Shown: piece by piece, positions 33,699 through 42,623 of the stretch
Layout of the letters: every line of letters begins with the position of its first letter
Position numbering within the stretch: position 1 is the first letter of the stretch
Source of the DNA: Paenibacillus piscarius
Lineage (GTDB): Bacteria > Bacillota > Bacilli > Paenibacillales > Paenibacillaceae
Length of the DNA stretch: 64,000 nt
Assembly: GCF_022234545.1 (NCBI RefSeq)
Contig: NZ_JAIEUI010000018.1
Coordinates: forward strand, 62,001 to 126,000
Reading direction: 5' to 3'
Made by a program: the position numbers and the translations under genes
Notes under the pieces: model-generated
Told to the model about the DNA's origin: nothing
Database searches by the model: none
Seen by the model: the letters and a program-made list of their open reading frames with translations, nothing else

Positions 33699-35483
33699 CT
33701 ACCCGCTGTCCGCCGCATCCAAATACTGCCCCGGGCGGTCCAGCTCATACAGCTTCCGGTAACGCGGCTGCGTCGCCAGCAGCTCGGCATGGGTGCCGCG
33801 CATCTCCACCTGGCCGTTCTCCATGAAGATCACTTCGTCCATCTGCTCGGCGCCAACCAGATGATGCGTGACCCAGATCAGCGTCTTGCCGGCCATCGCC
33901 TCGAATATGGTGGCCAGCAGCTCGCGCTCCGTGCGCGGGTCGAGGCCCACCGTCGGCTCATCCAGCACAACCACCGGCGTATTCTGCAGCAGAATACGGG
34001 CCAGCGCGATCCGCTGCCGCTCCCCGCCGGAGAAGCGCTGCCCCGCCTCCCGCACCGGCGTATCATAGCCCTCCGGCAGCGAGGAGATCAGCGCATCCAG
34101 CTTCGCCAGCCCGGCCGCCTGCCGGACCGCAGCGTCCGAAGCCCCCGGATCCCCGAGCCGGATATTGTTCGCCACCGTCGTGTCGAACAGGTGCGGGCTC
34201 TGGTTCAGCACCGCGATGAGCTGCGGAATCCGCTCACCGTATGCCGCAGCGTCAAGCCCGTTCATCGTCACAGACCCGCTGGTCGGCGCAATCACGCCCT
34301 GGACCAGCTTGAGCAGTGTCGATTTGCCTGCTCCGCTGCGGCCGATCACGGCTACCTTGCGCCCCTGCGGCAGCGCCAGGTCCAGCCCCTGAACAGCGAA
34401 GTCGTCGCCCGCCGCATAGCGGTAGCCCGCCGACTTCAGTTCAATGCAGGCCTGCCCGCTGGCCTGGATGGCCCCCACAGCAGCTGCCGCCTCAGCAGAG
34501 CCGGCAGCATCCGCCTGCGGCGCAATCCCCGCCGCCGCTTCCACGCCGTCCAGGCGCTCCAGCGAATTCCGGTACTGCGGAATCCGCTCCACAGCCTCGG
34601 ACACGAGCAGGAAGGCATCCGCGACCGGGAACACCACCAGCACGAACGCGGCAATCAGCGTTCCGGCTATGGCTCCGTCAGCATACTGGCCGCCTGCCCA
34701 GTAGAGCAGCGACAACACGCCAAGGCCAACCACAGCCTGGCCGATGAACATGCGCAGCCGCGCCCAGCGGCGCAGCGCACTGTCCGTGCGGGCCACAGCC
34801 TGCTCGTCAGCCTCATAAGTGTCGACGAACTGGCTTTGCCGTCCGCTGATCACCCAATCACCCAGGCCGAGGACAGCATCGGTCAGCTTCTGGTACAGCC
34901 GGTTGCGCTGCTGCTTCACCTGACTCTGGCGCTTACGGGTCAGCAGCAGGGAGATTAGCGGCAATACGGCCACCAGCACCAGCATGTACAACCCCATCAG
35001 CAGGGCGAAGGCCCAGTCGAAGGTTCCCAGTGCGATCACCGCCGCCCCGTAGATCAGCAGCGCGATAATGCTCGGGAAGACCGTACGCAGGTACACATTC
35101 TGCAGATGCTCGATATCATCGGCCAGCATTCCAAGCAGGTCCCCGGTCCGGAAGCGTGAAGACAATAGCAATGCCTGCGGCTCCAGCAGATGATACAAGC
35201 GGACCCGCATCTTCGACAGGATGCGCAGAATCGTGTCATGCCCGACCAGCCGCTCCACGTAATGGATAACAGCCCGGCTGGTCCCGAAGGTGCGTACACC
35301 AACAATCGGCACATAGATCATCAGAATATTTTCCGGCGGAATCGAGGCTTTTGAGATCAGGAAGCCCGAGGTATACATCAGAGAGGACGCAGAGAAAACT
35401 GTCAAAGCGCCCAACAAAACAATCAATACGAACCGCCAGAAGTAAGCGGCCGAATAAGGAGCAAACCATCCTTCACGTTTCAA
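33699..35483 (-). CDS. cydC: Heterodimeric ABC exporter subunit CydC
   Basis: One half of the CydDC exporter (594 residues), which is required for assembly of cytochrome bd and in E. coli moves thiols or handles haem. Six membrane segments (about 1-300) are followed by an ATPase domain with Walker A GRSGAGKS, signature FSGGERQRIALARILLQ and Walker B VVVLDEPTVGLD. The TTG start at 35481-35483 overlaps the cydD stop and has GGAGGG 6 nt upstream. Last gene of cydABDC. Confidence 0.92.
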   Translation of the reverse strand: MKREGWFAPYSAAYFWRFVLIVLLGALTVFSASSLMYTSGFLISKASIPPENILMIYVPIVGVRTFGTSRAVIHYVERLVGHDTILRILSKMRVRLYHLLEPQALLLSSRFRTGDLLGMLADDIEHLQNVYLRTVFPSIIALLIYGAAVIALGTFDWAFALLMGLYMLVLVAVLPLISLLLTRKRQSQVKQQRNRLYQKLTDAVLGLGDWVISGRQSQFVDTYEADEQAVARTDSALRRWARLRMFIGQAVVGLGVLSLLYWAGGQYADGAIAGTLIAAFVLVVFPVADAFLLVSEAVERIPQYRNSLERLDGVEAAAGIAPQADAAGSAEAAAAVGAIQASGQACIELKSAGYRYAAGDDFAVQGLDLALPQGRKVAVIGRSGAGKSTLLKLVQGVIAPTSGSVTMNGLDAAAYGERIPQLIAVLNQSPHLFDTTVANNIRLGDPGASDAAVRQAAGLAKLDALISSLPEGYDTPVREAGQRFSGGERQRIALARILLQNTPVVVLDEPTVGLDPRTERELLATIFEAMAGKTLIWVTHHLVGAEQMDEVIFMENGQVEMRGTHAELLATQPRYRKLYELDRPGQYLDAADSG

Positions 35484-37249
35484 TGGATTCCCTCCAGTTG
35501 ACTCTGTATCAGCCCATAGTATACACCCTTGCGGGCGATCAGCTCGCGGTGCGTGCCTGTCTCGGCTACACGCCCCTGCTGCATGACAATAATCAGATCC
35601 ATGTCAATCATCCAGTGCAGGCGGTGCGTGGCCAGGAACACCAGCTTGCCCTCGAACAGCGGCAGCATCGTCTCCTTCAGCTCATATTCGGTCTCAATGT
35701 CCAGATGGGCCGTCGGCTCATCCAGCAGCATCACCGGGCGGCGGCTCAGCAGCGCACGGGCCAGCGCCACACGCTGCTCCTGACCTCCGCTGAGCGAACG
35801 TCCGCCCCCGCCAATCATCTCGTCCAGGCCCCCGGGCAATGCGGACACCAGCCTCGCAAGACCGGCAGCAGACAAGGCCGCCTCCACGGCTTCATTCGAA
35901 GCCTCAGGATAGTAGAAGCGCACATTATCCGCCAGCGTGCCGCTGAAGATATACGGACGCTGCGGAATGTAAGCCGTCTGCTTGCGCCAAGCCTCATCCG
36001 TAAGCGCACTAACCCGGGTTCCATTAATGCTGATCGTGCCGGCCGTCGGATGGAGGAAGCCGCCGAGAATATCCACCAGCGTAGATTTTCCCGCTCCGCT
36101 CTCCCCGATAATCCCAATCTTGGAGTACCCGTTGAATGTAAGGCTCACCGCATCCAGCGACGCAGCACCCTCCGCTTCGTGCTTCATCCCTACGGCATCA
36201 AGCTCCAATGTACTGCTATTGTTCCACGTGAAAAAGCTTCCAGCCGACTCTCCACCCTCGCCGTCTGCCCCTACCCGTTCAACCGGCTCCAGCACTTCCG
36301 CCTGCACCGTCTCCCGGTCGATAATGCTCTTCATCGCTTCCCCCGCTTCCTTGCCGTCAAGCGTGGCATGGAAGTCAGCACCTACGAGCCGTACCGGCAG
36401 GAAATACTCCGGCGCGAGAATCAGGATTGTCAGCCCGGTCACCAGCGTCATTTGCTCATTGACCAGCCGCAGGCCAAGGCTCACCGCTACCGATGCCACG
36501 GACAGCATGGTGAAGAAGTCCATGGCGAAGGAGGACAGGAAGGCGACACGCAGGGTGCGCATCGTTGCTGAGCGGTAGCGGTCGCTGACCGCAGCGATGC
36601 TCTCACTGTGGCTGCGGCTGCGCCCCAGGAACTTCAGTGTCTCCAGCCCGCGCAGTGAATCCACGAAGTGATTCGACAAGGTGCGGTAGGATTTCAGCTG
36701 GCGGTCCATCTGCTTGCGGGCCGTCATCCCGATCAGAATCATGAACACGATGATAATCGGCATCGTTAAAGTAAGAATTACGCCGCTGGAGGTGTCCTGC
36801 GTATACACATAGACGAGCAACAGAGCGGGGGTCACCGCCATGCCGACCATCCGGGGTATAATCAGCTCCAGATAGGTGCGGAACTTAGTGACGCCTTCAA
36901 GCACTAAGGTGACCACATGTCCGGTTCCCCGGTCGTAAGCCAGTCGCGGTCCCAGCTGGAACAGCTTATCCATCATCTGTCTGCGCATGCTGCTGCCGGT
37001 CGCTTCCGCGAAGCGGTAAGCCGCCTTGCTCATCAGCAGGGCACAGGCATGGCGCACGAGAAACGCAAGAAGGAACAAGAGCACTTTAGCCCCTTGTTCC
37101 TTCAGCGGTTCTCCCGCAAACAGCGCAGAGACAACTTCCGCCAGCGACTTCGCCAGCAGAAGAATGGACAGGCTTTGCACCAGGGTAAGGAAGCCAACCA
37201 GCACGAAGACAGGCTTTACTCCTTTATACCCAAGCAAATTTTTATCCAT
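35480..37249 (-). CDS. cydD: Heterodimeric ABC exporter subunit CydD
   Basis: Partner of CydC, 589 residues: six membrane segments, then Walker A GESGAGKS, signature LSGGQEQRVALARALLSRR and Walker B VMLLDEPTAHLD. It starts with MDKNLLGYKGVKPVF and overlaps the cydB stop by one base (TAATG). Both subunits are encoded directly after the oxidase genes, as in Bacillus. Confidence 0.92.
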   Translation of the reverse strand: MDKNLLGYKGVKPVFVLVGFLTLVQSLSILLLAKSLAEVVSALFAGEPLKEQGAKVLLFLLAFLVRHACALLMSKAAYRFAEATGSSMRRQMMDKLFQLGPRLAYDRGTGHVVTLVLEGVTKFRTYLELIIPRMVGMAVTPALLLVYVYTQDTSSGVILTLTMPIIIVFMILIGMTARKQMDRQLKSYRTLSNHFVDSLRGLETLKFLGRSRSHSESIAAVSDRYRSATMRTLRVAFLSSFAMDFFTMLSVASVAVSLGLRLVNEQMTLVTGLTILILAPEYFLPVRLVGADFHATLDGKEAGEAMKSIIDRETVQAEVLEPVERVGADGEGGESAGSFFTWNNSSTLELDAVGMKHEAEGAASLDAVSLTFNGYSKIGIIGESGAGKSTLVDILGGFLHPTAGTISINGTRVSALTDEAWRKQTAYIPQRPYIFSGTLADNVRFYYPEASNEAVEAALSAAGLARLVSALPGGLDEMIGGGGRSLSGGQEQRVALARALLSRRPVMLLDEPTAHLDIETEYELKETMLPLFEGKLVFLATHRLHWMIDMDLIIVMQQGRVAETGTHRELIARKGVYYGLIQSQLEGIH

Positions 37250-38265
37250 TAGTATTCAAGATGCTCCTTCTCATGAACCCGTTTGTGGAAGATGAAATAA
37301 CTCCAGATCTGATAGCCCAGCACGAACGGCAGCAGCGTCAGCGCTACAATCGTCATCACCTTCAGCGAATAAGGACCGGAAGCCGCATTCGTAATCGTCA
37401 GGTTGAACGCCTGATCCAGCGAGCTGATCATCACCCGCGGGAACAAGCCGATGAAGATCGAAGCCACCGACAGCGCCATAACCGCGCCGGTCATTCCGAA
37501 GGCGAAGCCGTCTTTCTTCTTGGTCATGAAGTACCCGGCCAGCAGGTATGCGGCAACACCCAGCACTACGACAATCCAGAGCAGCACACCACGCTTGTCG
37601 AAGATGTCTGTCATCGTGTACGTCATGACAATGAAGGCCACCAGCAGCACCGCGAGCGGAATCAGCAGCTTCTGGGCCAGCTTGCGCGCCCGTTCCTGCA
37701 GATCGCCAAGCGTCCGCAGCGTGGTGAACATCAGTCCGTGAACCAGACACATCAGCACCACTGTAATTCCGGCAACCACGGTATATCCATTTACAATATC
37801 GAAGAATCCGGCGTGCATTTCCATATCGCTGCCAATCGGCAAGCCCTTGATGAAGCTGGCGAATACTACAGCGAGCAGGAACGGCGGCAGGAAGCTGCCG
37901 AAGAAGATACACACATCCCATGTCTTTACCCATGCCTTGGAATCACGCTTGCCTCTGAACTCGAAGGCGACACCACGGGCAATCAGCGCCAGCAGGGCGA
38001 AGACGAACGGAATGTAGAATCCGCTGAACAGCGTGGCATACCAGTGCGGGAAGGCGGCGAACATCGCACCGGCCCCCGTCAGCAGCCACACCTCATTCGC
38101 ATCCCAGAACGGCCCGATCGAGTTGATCAGTATCCGCCGCTCCGTATCATTCTTGGCCAGAATCTGCGTCTCCATTCCTACGCCGAAGTCGAAGCCTTCC
38201 AGGAAGAAGAATCCGACGAACAGCACTCCAATCAGCAGAAACCACAGTTCATTAAGAGAAAGCAT
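37249..38265 (-). CDS. cydB: Cytochrome bd ubiquinol/menaquinol oxidase subunit II
   Basis: CydB of 338 residues with about eight membrane segments. The N-terminal LNELWFLLIGVLFVGFFFLEGFDFGVG and the SIGPFWDANEVWLLTGAGAMFAAFP block are hallmarks of the subunit. The ATG at 38263-38265 follows AGGAGG by 10 nt and overlaps cydA by 14 bp; a longer frame to 38325 is unsupported. Confidence 0.95.
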   Translation of the reverse strand: MLSLNELWFLLIGVLFVGFFFLEGFDFGVGMETQILAKNDTERRILINSIGPFWDANEVWLLTGAGAMFAAFPHWYATLFSGFYIPFVFALLALIARGVAFEFRGKRDSKAWVKTWDVCIFFGSFLPPFLLAVVFASFIKGLPIGSDMEMHAGFFDIVNGYTVVAGITVVLMCLVHGLMFTTLRTLGDLQERARKLAQKLLIPLAVLLVAFIVMTYTMTDIFDKRGVLLWIVVVLGVAAYLLAGYFMTKKKDGFAFGMTGAVMALSVASIFIGLFPRVMISSLDQAFNLTITNAASGPYSLKVMTIVALTLLPFVLGYQIWSYFIFHKRVHEKEHLEY

Positions 38266-39658
38266 GAGAGGATCCCTCCTTATTATACGGATCGTGGGAT
38301 TCGCCGTGATCATTATCCATCGCATACGGGCCTTTGCGGATCACCTTGATGAACAAGCCGATCAGTACCGCACCCAGTATGGCATAGATCGCAGTGAATG
38401 AGATTACCGAGAAGAGCACCTGACCGCTCGTAATATTAGGCGACACGCTATCCTCTGTAGTCATCAGTCCGAACACCGTCCAAGGCTGTCTCCCGATCTC
38501 CGTCATAATCCAGCCCGATGTGTTGGCGATCGGCGGAAGCAGCAGCCCCCAGAACATGAAGCGCATGAACCAGGTATTTGGTTTGTCCAGCTTTTTGCGC
38601 CACATGAGGTAGATTGCATATACGCCAAGGACGATCATCAGCGTACCTGCCGCAACCATGATCCGGAAGCTCCAGAAGGTTGTTTTGACAGGCGGAATAT
38701 AATTACCGGGCCCATACTCCTGTTCATATTGAGCCTGCAGCTCATTCATCCCCTTCACTTCACCGGAGAATTTACTGTACGACAGGAAGCTGAGCAGGTA
38801 TGGTACCTGTATTTCATTCTTATTCGTTTTGTTCACTGTATCAATGGTGGCGAACACGGTCCAAGGTGCCGGGTCACCGCTCTTCCCCCACAGTCCTTCG
38901 GAAGCGGCCATCTTCATCGGCTGGGTCTCCACCAGATATTGCGCCTGGGCATGGCCTGCAACAGCAACACCGAACGAAGAGATAATGCCAACAATCGCCG
39001 CGATTTCAAATGATTTACGGAAGAAAGATATCTCCTGCTTCTTCAGCAGCTTGTAAGCACTGATCCCGGTTACCAGGAAGGCGCCTGTAGCGTATGCGGC
39101 AAGAACGGTGTGCGGGAATTCCACCAGCAGCTGGCCGTTCGTAATCAGTGCGAAAATGTCATTCATTTCCGCCCGCCCATTGTTCACAGCGAAGCCTACC
39201 GGATGCTGCATGAACGAGTTGGCAGCGAGAATCCAGAAGGCGGACAGCATCGTACCGAGAGCTACCAGCCAGATCGAGGCCAGATGCACCTTCTTGGACA
39301 CCTTATCCCAGCCGAAGATCCAGATACCAATGAATGTCGACTCCATGAAAAAGGCCAGCAGCGCTTCAATCGCCAGCGGAGCCCCGAACACATCACCGAC
39401 GAAGCGGGAATAATCAGACCAGTTCATGCCGAACTGGAACTCCTGCAGAATCCCTGTGACGACGCCGACTGCAAAGTTAATCAGGAACAGCTTCCCCCAG
39501 AATTGCGCCATTCTTTTGTACTCTTCATCGCCTTTTCTGACGTACATGGTCTCCATGATCGCAATCAAGAGCGCTAGTCCGATCGATACCGGCACGAAGA
39601 AATAATGAAAAATTGTCGTCGACGCAAATTGTATACGTGACAGCATGACTGTATCCAT
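38252..39658 (-). CDS. cydA: Cytochrome bd oxidase subunit I
   Basis: CydA of 468 residues, the haem-bearing subunit that reduces O2 at low oxygen. The haem b595 ligand is His in TIFHYFFVP near the N-terminus; the haem b558 ligands are His in ANSFMQHPVG and Met in GWIMTEIGRQPW. The quinone-loop region is short, as in Bacillota. I chose the ATG at 39656-39658, after AAGGAAGGGGAG, over a longer frame to 39727. Two Rex-like boxes lie upstream. Confidence 0.96.
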   Translation of the reverse strand: MDTVMLSRIQFASTTIFHYFFVPVSIGLALLIAIMETMYVRKGDEEYKRMAQFWGKLFLINFAVGVVTGILQEFQFGMNWSDYSRFVGDVFGAPLAIEALLAFFMESTFIGIWIFGWDKVSKKVHLASIWLVALGTMLSAFWILAANSFMQHPVGFAVNNGRAEMNDIFALITNGQLLVEFPHTVLAAYATGAFLVTGISAYKLLKKQEISFFRKSFEIAAIVGIISSFGVAVAGHAQAQYLVETQPMKMAASEGLWGKSGDPAPWTVFATIDTVNKTNKNEIQVPYLLSFLSYSKFSGEVKGMNELQAQYEQEYGPGNYIPPVKTTFWSFRIMVAAGTLMIVLGVYAIYLMWRKKLDKPNTWFMRFMFWGLLLPPIANTSGWIMTEIGRQPWTVFGLMTTEDSVSPNITSGQVLFSVISFTAIYAILGAVLIGLFIKVIRKGPYAMDNDHGESHDPYNKEGSSHAFS

Positions 39659-39717
39659 GTGTCTCCCCTTCCTTCTCCCTATTGGTACGTCTATTCTGTC
39701 AAATTTCCGGCAAGGTA

Positions 39718-39737
39718 AGTGTGACAATAATCACACT
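39718..39737 (-). promoter_or_regulatory. Rex-like box 1 upstream of cydA
   Basis: Palindrome AGTGTGA-N6-TCACACT. It fits the Rex half-sites TGTGA / TCACA with 6-bp spacing. Rex represses respiratory genes and releases DNA when NADH rises. It is about 60 bp before the cydA start. Confidence 0.7.
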
Positions 39738-39770
39738 ATACGCCCTGTTTTAGCATTAAAATCAATAAAT

Positions 39771-39788
39771 TTGTGACAAATATCACAA
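39771..39788 (-). promoter_or_regulatory. Rex-like box 2 upstream of cydA
   Basis: TTGTGA-CAAATA-TCACAA, a perfect inverted repeat and a full match to the Rex operator. The two boxes are centred about 52 bp apart, roughly five helical turns, allowing cooperative binding. Confidence 0.8.
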
Positions 39789-39802
39789 AATCGCGTTCAT
39801 AA

Positions 39803-39833
39803 AGCAAAAAAAATAAGACGGTTTCACCGTCTT
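39803..39833 (-). terminator. Terminator after ydjO
   Basis: Perfect stem AAGACGGT / ACCGTCTT with a 3-nt loop, followed by ATTTTTTTTG on the minus strand. Confidence 0.9.
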
Positions 39834-39879
39834 GACATTTGTTCACGCGTATTCGCTCTTGTCTCATAAAGGCATGGGT

Positions 39880-40110
39880 CTAGGTAATGGAAATACCTTT
39901 CTTAAGCGACTTGAGATCGCCATTTGAATTAAGCAATTGCGGAAGCATCTTCATGCTGCGCACCATCGGAGAATGGCAGAGAGGGCATTCGGGCGCATGT
40001 TCAAAAGAGAAATTGTCCCTCATCCATCCGTTACATTCATCGTTAGTGCAAGCCCAGATTGCAGTATTTTCTTCTGGTACTTCCTCCAGAGGCTTCTTCC
40101 GGTAGTTCAT
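39880..40110 (-). CDS. ydjO: Cold-inducible YdjO-type zinc-ribbon protein
   Basis: A 76-residue protein with WACTNDECNGWMRDNF (C-x4-C) and PECPLCHSPM (C-x2-C), which is the YdjO signature and a likely zinc site. The ATG at 40108-40110 lies 7 nt after AGGAGG; seven upstream codons are rejected. It sits about 110 bp downstream of a cold-shock gene, fitting a cold-related role, but the function is unknown. Confidence 0.85.
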   Translation of the reverse strand: MNYRKKPLEEVPEENTAIWACTNDECNGWMRDNFSFEHAPECPLCHSPMVRSMKMLPQLLNSNGDLKSLKKGISIT

Positions 40111-40167
40111 TGCCGTTCCTCCTTCCTTCATGCTGCAAGCTCAGATAACTATTCTATTCGGTTTTGA

Positions 40168-40206
40168 TAAAAAAAGACCGTCCCAACTTTCACAAGCGGG
40201 GACGGT
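40168..40206 (-). terminator. Terminator after the cold-shock gene
   Basis: Stem ACCGTCCC / GGGACGGT with a 14-nt loop, followed by CTTTTTTT on the minus strand. Confidence 0.9.
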
Positions 40207-40217
40207 TCTTCAATTAA

Positions 40218-40418
40218 TTACAGTTTTACAACGTTTTCGGCTTGTGGTCCACGGTTGCCTTGAACAACGTTGAATTCAACGCGTTGGCCTTCATCCAAAG
40301 TCTTGAAGCCTTCGCCTGTGATAGCGCTGAAGTGTACGAATACGTCGCTTCCGCCTTCAACTTCGATGAATCCAAATCCTTTTTCAGCGTTGAACCATTT
40401 AACTGTACCTGTTTGCAT
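40218..40418 (-). CDS. Cold-shock protein, CspA/CspB family
   Basis: A 66-residue OB-fold RNA/DNA chaperone with RNP1 KGFGFIEV and RNP2 VFVHF, of full family length. The ATG at 40416-40418 follows GGAGG by 8 nt; the track to 40433 only adds codons overlapping the ribosome site. It melts RNA structure in the cytoplasm. Several paralogues are usual, so no specific symbol is given. Confidence 0.97.
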   Translation of the reverse strand: MQTGTVKWFNAEKGFGFIEVEGGSDVFVHFSAITGEGFKTLDEGQRVEFNVVQGNRGPQAENVVKL

Positions 40419-40811
40419 GTGTGTTACCTCCACAAATTTAAATTAATATGTTCTTTTTATCTTCAGACAAAGAAAAAATTCACACATTGAGAAAGGTTGC
40501 ACCAACTTGACAGCCCTTTTCAATACGAGAATTAGGTATCAATGTGTATCTGTATAAGTAATTTTATGTTACCACACCTCAATAACAAAGGCAAGCTATC
40601 TCATCCTATTTTCTCCGGTTTTTCCCTTTTCAGGTCCCCCTCCCAATGTAAGGGCTACCAGACGAGCTGGCAGATTAAAAATACATACTATTCTTTACCC
40701 CGTTGCCATACTATTGAAACGGCACCGCCCCCTAATTTATTCTTCAGGGGACGGCATGAACCGTTTCCTTGATCATGACTGCTTCACTATTATATACAGC
40801 CGTTTCCCAAT
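40419..40811. other. Intergenic region between htrC and the cold-shock gene
   Basis: It holds the cold-shock gene leader, with A/T-rich runs up to about 40500 and a possible minus-strand -35-like TTGAAA near 40535, and a large imperfect hairpin at about 40717-40763 (core CCGTCCCCT / AGGGGGCGG) that may terminate htrC transcripts although its T-run is poor. No gene seen. Confidence 0.5.
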
Positions 40812-42059
40812 TTATTCTCCCGGTTTCTCCAAAAGTTTCACGGTCGCCTGCTTCACCTCACCATTACGGTAGAAGGTGATCTTCAGCTTGTCGCCGATCT
40901 TGGTATGATCGTACAGATATTTGCGCAAAGACAGGGTGGAGGTAATCGGCTTGTCGTTGAACTTCGTAATCACATCGTTGAATTGCAGTCCCGCTTCCTT
41001 CGCCGGTCCAACAGCATCCAGCACCACAACGCCATCGGTGACTGCCTTCGGAAGATTCAGCTCCTTGCGCTGATCTTCGGCAAGCGGCACATACGGATTA
41101 TTCAGATCTACCGAATATACGCCCAGGTACGAACGGGCAATCCGCCCCTTGGCCGTCAGCTCATTGGCCGTATTCATGACATGATTGGCCGGAATGGCAA
41201 ATCCCAGGCCCTCTACACCCGTATCGGAGATCTTCATCGTATTGATTCCGATCACCTTGCCGTTCAAATCCACCAGCGCCCCACCGCTGTTGCCCTCATT
41301 GATGGCCGCATCGGTCTGAATGACCTCCTGCTCCCAGTCATATACCCCATCCTGGTTCAGTGATACGGGGATCGTCCGCTCTGTGTAGCTGACAATGCCT
41401 GAAGTCAGCGTGTCGCCAAGACCCAGCGGGTTGCCGATGGCAATGACGGTCTCGCCCAGCCGCAGCTTGGAGGAATCCCCGATCTCTGCAACCGTATGGA
41501 TGCCCTTGGCATCAATGGAGAGCACTGCAATGTCGCTGACCTTGTCTGCACCTACCAGCTCGGCTTTGCGTGTCTCGCCGTCAACCGTTACAATCTCCAG
41601 CTTACCGGCGCCTTCAATAACATGATTATTGGTAATGATAAATGCCTTGTTGTCGTCCTTCTTATAGATAACTCCCGAGCCTAATGCCGATTCATCGAGA
41701 ATATTGAGTTCCTTGTTATCTTCCTTATGGTTAATAATACTGACTACCGCAGGGCGGACATGTGCAGCTGCCTGAATGATCCGGTCGTACGGGTCGGAGC
41801 TGCTGGCAGCCACTTTATCAATAATCACCGGAGCCTGTGCCTTCTCCCGGGTGAACTGTCCTGTTACCGTGCCGAACAGCAGGACGGCTACTACCGCACT
41901 GCAGAGCGAGCAGATCAGCGCCACCTGCCAGGTAGCCAGAGAGCGCCTGGATTTACGGACTGCCCATTTACCTTCAGCGAAGCCGCCGGAGGAACCGGAT
42001 TTGCCGTTTCTGCGCCGCGACACCTTGGTTGAATAGAAATCATCATCGAATAATCCCAC
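40812..42059 (-). CDS. htrC: Membrane-anchored HtrA-type serine protease with PDZ domain
   Basis: Quality-control protease of 415 residues: a cytoplasmic basic start, a membrane segment near 45-65 (WQVALICSLCSAVVAVLLFG), a trypsin-like domain and a PDZ domain. The triad is His in IITNNHVIEGA, Asp in VSDIAVLSID and Ser in EGNSGGALVDL. Its place after walJ matches YyxA/HtrC of Bacillus. I chose GTG at 42057-42059, giving MGLFDDDFYSTKV, because GAAGGT precedes it. The track ATG at 42113 has no ribosome site. Confidence 0.92.
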   Translation of the reverse strand: MGLFDDDFYSTKVSRRRNGKSGSSGGFAEGKWAVRKSRRSLATWQVALICSLCSAVVAVLLFGTVTGQFTREKAQAPVIIDKVAASSSDPYDRIIQAAAHVRPAVVSIINHKEDNKELNILDESALGSGVIYKKDDNKAFIITNNHVIEGAGKLEIVTVDGETRKAELVGADKVSDIAVLSIDAKGIHTVAEIGDSSKLRLGETVIAIGNPLGLGDTLTSGIVSYTERTIPVSLNQDGVYDWEQEVIQTDAAINEGNSGGALVDLNGKVIGINTMKISDTGVEGLGFAIPANHVMNTANELTAKGRIARSYLGVYSVDLNNPYVPLAEDQRKELNLPKAVTDGVVVLDAVGPAKEAGLQFNDVITKFNDKPITSTLSLRKYLYDHTKIGDKLKITFYRNGEVKQATVKLLEKPGE

Positions 42060-42416
42060 GTTACCTTCTCTCCCCTCTATTGCCACTGCATTCATGACCT
42101 GAACGCCAAGCAACCACGCCCGAGCTTAACCGCTATATCTCTTAGACTTCACGAAGTGCTAAAAGGTTTCACATGATGTATTCACCACATTTCTGTGGGT
42201 TCTAAGCGCAAGGGATGTCTCTTACTCTTACAAGCTATCAAAATATCAAATGCTTGTATCCGGAATATTTTGCAACTTAAAAGACTACAATAGTATTAGT
42301 TCGTTCTTTATGATTGTATCACAGGCAGCCGTGCGGCCCGCATTTTTTCTGTGTAAAAAAGTTGTAAATAATTTACTCCCCCAAAACATTCGCTTCCCCA
42401 AGGAGGGCTGGACACG
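42060..42416. other. Divergent intergenic region of htrC and a small gene
   Basis: Expected to hold promoters in both directions. A plus-strand TTGCAA near 42270, with TATTAG about 18 bp on, is a weak promoter candidate for the small gene at 42417. A short stem CCACA/TGTGG lies near 42190. No gene seen. Confidence 0.4.
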
Positions 42417-42623
42417 ATGGAGTCTTTTTCAGCAAGTAATGATCTGGTACAGTTTATCGGCAAGCTGGGTGACCTTAAGGATGAGCACTATCAGCTGATT
42501 CTCGTCCAACATGCGATGATTGAGCTGCTGATTGAAAAAGGGGTATTCTCCCGCCAGGAGCTGGAACACAAAGTTACCGAAATCGACCGCCTTATGACTG
42601 GCTCACCTTATCCCATGGCGTAG
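42417..42623 (+). CDS. Small helical protein, function unknown
   Basis: A 68-residue protein with an AGGAGG site 10 nt before the ATG, so it is probably real. It is mostly one or two helices (VQFIGKLGDLKDEHYQLILV, then a segment IEKGVFSRQELEHKV). The phrase KGVFSRQEL resembles the helix seen in nitrile-hydratase-type accessory domains, but no enzyme role follows. It is the only plus-strand gene in this stretch, and its end overlaps the end of walJ by 32 bp, convergent. Confidence 0.65.
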   Translation: MESFSASNDLVQFIGKLGDLKDEHYQLILVQHAMIELLIEKGVFSRQELEHKVTEIDRLMTGSPYPMA

